DNA of 64,000 bases from Coralloluteibacterium thermophilum (GTDB lineage: Bacteria; Pseudomonadota; Gammaproteobacteria; Xanthomonadales; Xanthomonadaceae), in NCBI RefSeq assembly GCF_042654365.1, contig NZ_JBHSGG010000014.1:62001-126000 (forward strand). The letters are read 5' to 3'. How positions within the stretch are numbered: the stretch's first letter is position 1; every line of letters starts with the position of its first letter. Shown here piece after piece: positions 60,324 through 64,000 of the stretch. A model generated the notes under the pieces. It saw only the letters and a list, made by a program, of their open reading frames with translations. It had not been told where the DNA came from and did no database searches. Made by a program: the position numbers and the translations under genes.

Positions 60324-61448
60324 GTGACCCAACCCGCAATCCTCGCACTCGAAGACGGCAGCGTATTCGAGGGCGTCTCCGTCGGCGCAGCCGGCAGCCG
60401 TGTCGGCGAGGTGGTGTTCAACACCGCCATGACCGGCTACCAGGAAATCCTGACCGATCCCTCCTACGCGCGGCAGTTGGTCACGCTGACCTATCCGCAC
60501 ATCGGCAACACCGGCTGCACCGACCAGGACAACGAGTCGTCCCGGGTCTGGGCCTCCGGCCTGATCTGCCGGGACGTGCCGCGCCGGCCCTCGAACTGGC
60601 GCAGCCAGCTGTCGCTGCCCGAGTGGCTGCGGAAGAACGACACCGTCGCCATCGCCGACATCGACACCCGCCGGCTCACCCGCCTGCTGCGCTCGACCGG
60701 CGCGCAGAACGGCTGCCTGGTGGCGGGCGAGGGCATCGATGCCGACGCCGCCGTGGAGGCGGCGCGCAAGTTCCCCGGCCTGAAGGGCATGGACCTCGCG
60801 AAGGAGGTCGGCGTGCGCGAGCGCTACACCTGGACCGAGGGTCGCCTCGACATGGACACCGGCACCTTCGCGCAGAGCGAGGGCCGCTTCCACGTCGTCG
60901 CCTTCGACTACGGCGTCAAGACCAACATCCTGCGCATGCTCGCCGAGCGTGGCTGCCGCATCACCGTGCTGCCGCCGCAGACCCCCGCGTCCGAAGCGCT
61001 GGCGCTGCAGCCGGACGGCATCTTCCTGGCCAACGGCCCCGGCGATCCGGCGCCGTGCGATTACGCCATCGCGGCCATCCGCGAGGTGCTCGCGGCGAAG
61101 GTCCCGACCTTCGGCATCTGCCTCGGCCACCAGCTGCTGGCGCTCGCCGCCGGCGCGCGGACGGTCAAGATGAAGCACGGCCACCACGGCGCGAACCACC
61201 CGGTGATCGACCTCGACACCGGCCGCGTGATGATCACCAGCCAGAACCACGGCTTCGCGGTGGACGAGACGACGCTGCCGCCCAACGTCCGCGTCACCCA
61301 CCGCTCGCTGTTCGACAACACCAACCAGGGCATCGCCTTGACCGACGCACCCGCCTTCGGCTTCCAGGGCCACCCCGAGGCCAGCCCGGGCCCGCAGGAC
61401 GTGGCCGGCATGTTCGACACGTTCGTTTCGATGATGGAGGCCCGCTGA
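60324..61448 (+). CDS. carA: Carbamoyl phosphate synthase small subunit
   Basis: A 374-aa glutaminase subunit supplying ammonia to CarB for arginine and pyrimidine synthesis. GTG is the start because it yields TQPAILALEDGSVFEGVSVG, the normal N-terminus. VVFNTAMTGYQEILTDPSYA and the GATase domain with FGICLGHQLLALAAGA (nucleophile Cys) and FQGHPEASPGPQD (His/Glu) follow. E. coli CarA has 382 residues. carB begins 1 bp after the stop. Confidence 0.96.
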   Translation: MTQPAILALEDGSVFEGVSVGAAGSRVGEVVFNTAMTGYQEILTDPSYARQLVTLTYPHIGNTGCTDQDNESSRVWASGLICRDVPRRPSNWRSQLSLPEWLRKNDTVAIADIDTRRLTRLLRSTGAQNGCLVAGEGIDADAAVEAARKFPGLKGMDLAKEVGVRERYTWTEGRLDMDTGTFAQSEGRFHVVAFDYGVKTNILRMLAERGCRITVLPPQTPASEALALQPDGIFLANGPGDPAPCDYAIAAIREVLAAKVPTFGICLGHQLLALAAGARTVKMKHGHHGANHPVIDLDTGRVMITSQNHGFAVDETTLPPNVRVTHRSLFDNTNQGIALTDAPAFGFQGHPEASPGPQDVAGMFDTFVSMMEAR

Positions 61449-61449
61449 G

Positions 61450-64000
<2,551 letters not shown>

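Overview
The window is chromosomal DNA, roughly 70% G+C by eye, from a gammaproteobacterium of the Xanthomonadaceae (Lysobacter/Luteimonas/Xanthomonas type). The assignment rests on gene order: lolC-lolD-comEC-exbB-exbD-msbA-lpxK-kdsB, a LexA-controlled lexA-imuA-imuB-dnaE2 mutagenesis cassette, bamE(omlA) divergent from fur, and recN-hrcA-grpE-dnaK-dnaJ-dapB-carA-carB. Almost everything is housekeeping. No prophage, insertion sequence, CRISPR array or defence island was found.

Layout. 0-4.2 kb: end of a glutaryl-CoA dehydrogenase-type gene, a GNAT gene broken by an amber codon, an OmpA-like lipoprotein, an orphan PhnD-like binding protein and YgfZ. 4.2-9.1 kb: succinate dehydrogenase sdhCDAB, bracketed by two unrelated SDH assembly factors (a 56-aa DUF1674/SDHAF4-type protein upstream, SdhE downstream) and a YgfX-like membrane protein. 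9.2-21.5 kb: envelope and DNA-metabolism run (lolCD, comEC, exbBD, msbA, lpxK, kdsB, LMW phosphatase, uvrC, pgsA), mostly with 4-bp start/stop overlaps. 21.5-21.9 kb: tRNA-Gly, tRNA-Cys, tRNA-Gly. 22.4-31.6 kb: the SOS mutasome cassette. 31.6-40.3 kb: mixed metabolism and small proteins (3-hydroxyanthranilate dioxygenase, carbonic anhydrase, Nei, a PaiB-SDR fusion, AsnRS, IscA family). 40.6-44.7 kb: rpsF-rpsR-rplI, dnaB, alr. 45-48.6 kb: a large secreted subtilase. 48.7-51.4 kb: ssrA, smpB, ratA, rnfH, bamE, fur. 52-64 kb: recN, the heat-shock genes, dapB, carA and a truncated carB.

The most unusual feature is in the mutasome cassette. imuB is a continuous 1174-codon frame instead of the usual roughly 450-500. 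A 2.15-kb array of 273-bp tandem units (exactly 91 codons each) sits in the linker between the polymerase-like core and the conserved C-terminal module. Related units of about 255 bp fill the 1-kb gap between lexA and imuA. Each unit carries GC-rich REP-like palindromes. The units nearest the imuB 3' end are nearly identical, which suggests recent, possibly ongoing, expansion in steps that keep the reading frame. A LexA operator-like palindrome overlaps the lexA start codon.

Control signals visible in the sequence include two sigma-32-type promoters with identical spacing ahead of grpE and dnaK, a strong sigma-70-type promoter for the tRNA cluster and another for ssrA, a perfect DnaA box upstream of dnaB, hairpins in the rpsF leader, and several terminator hairpins.
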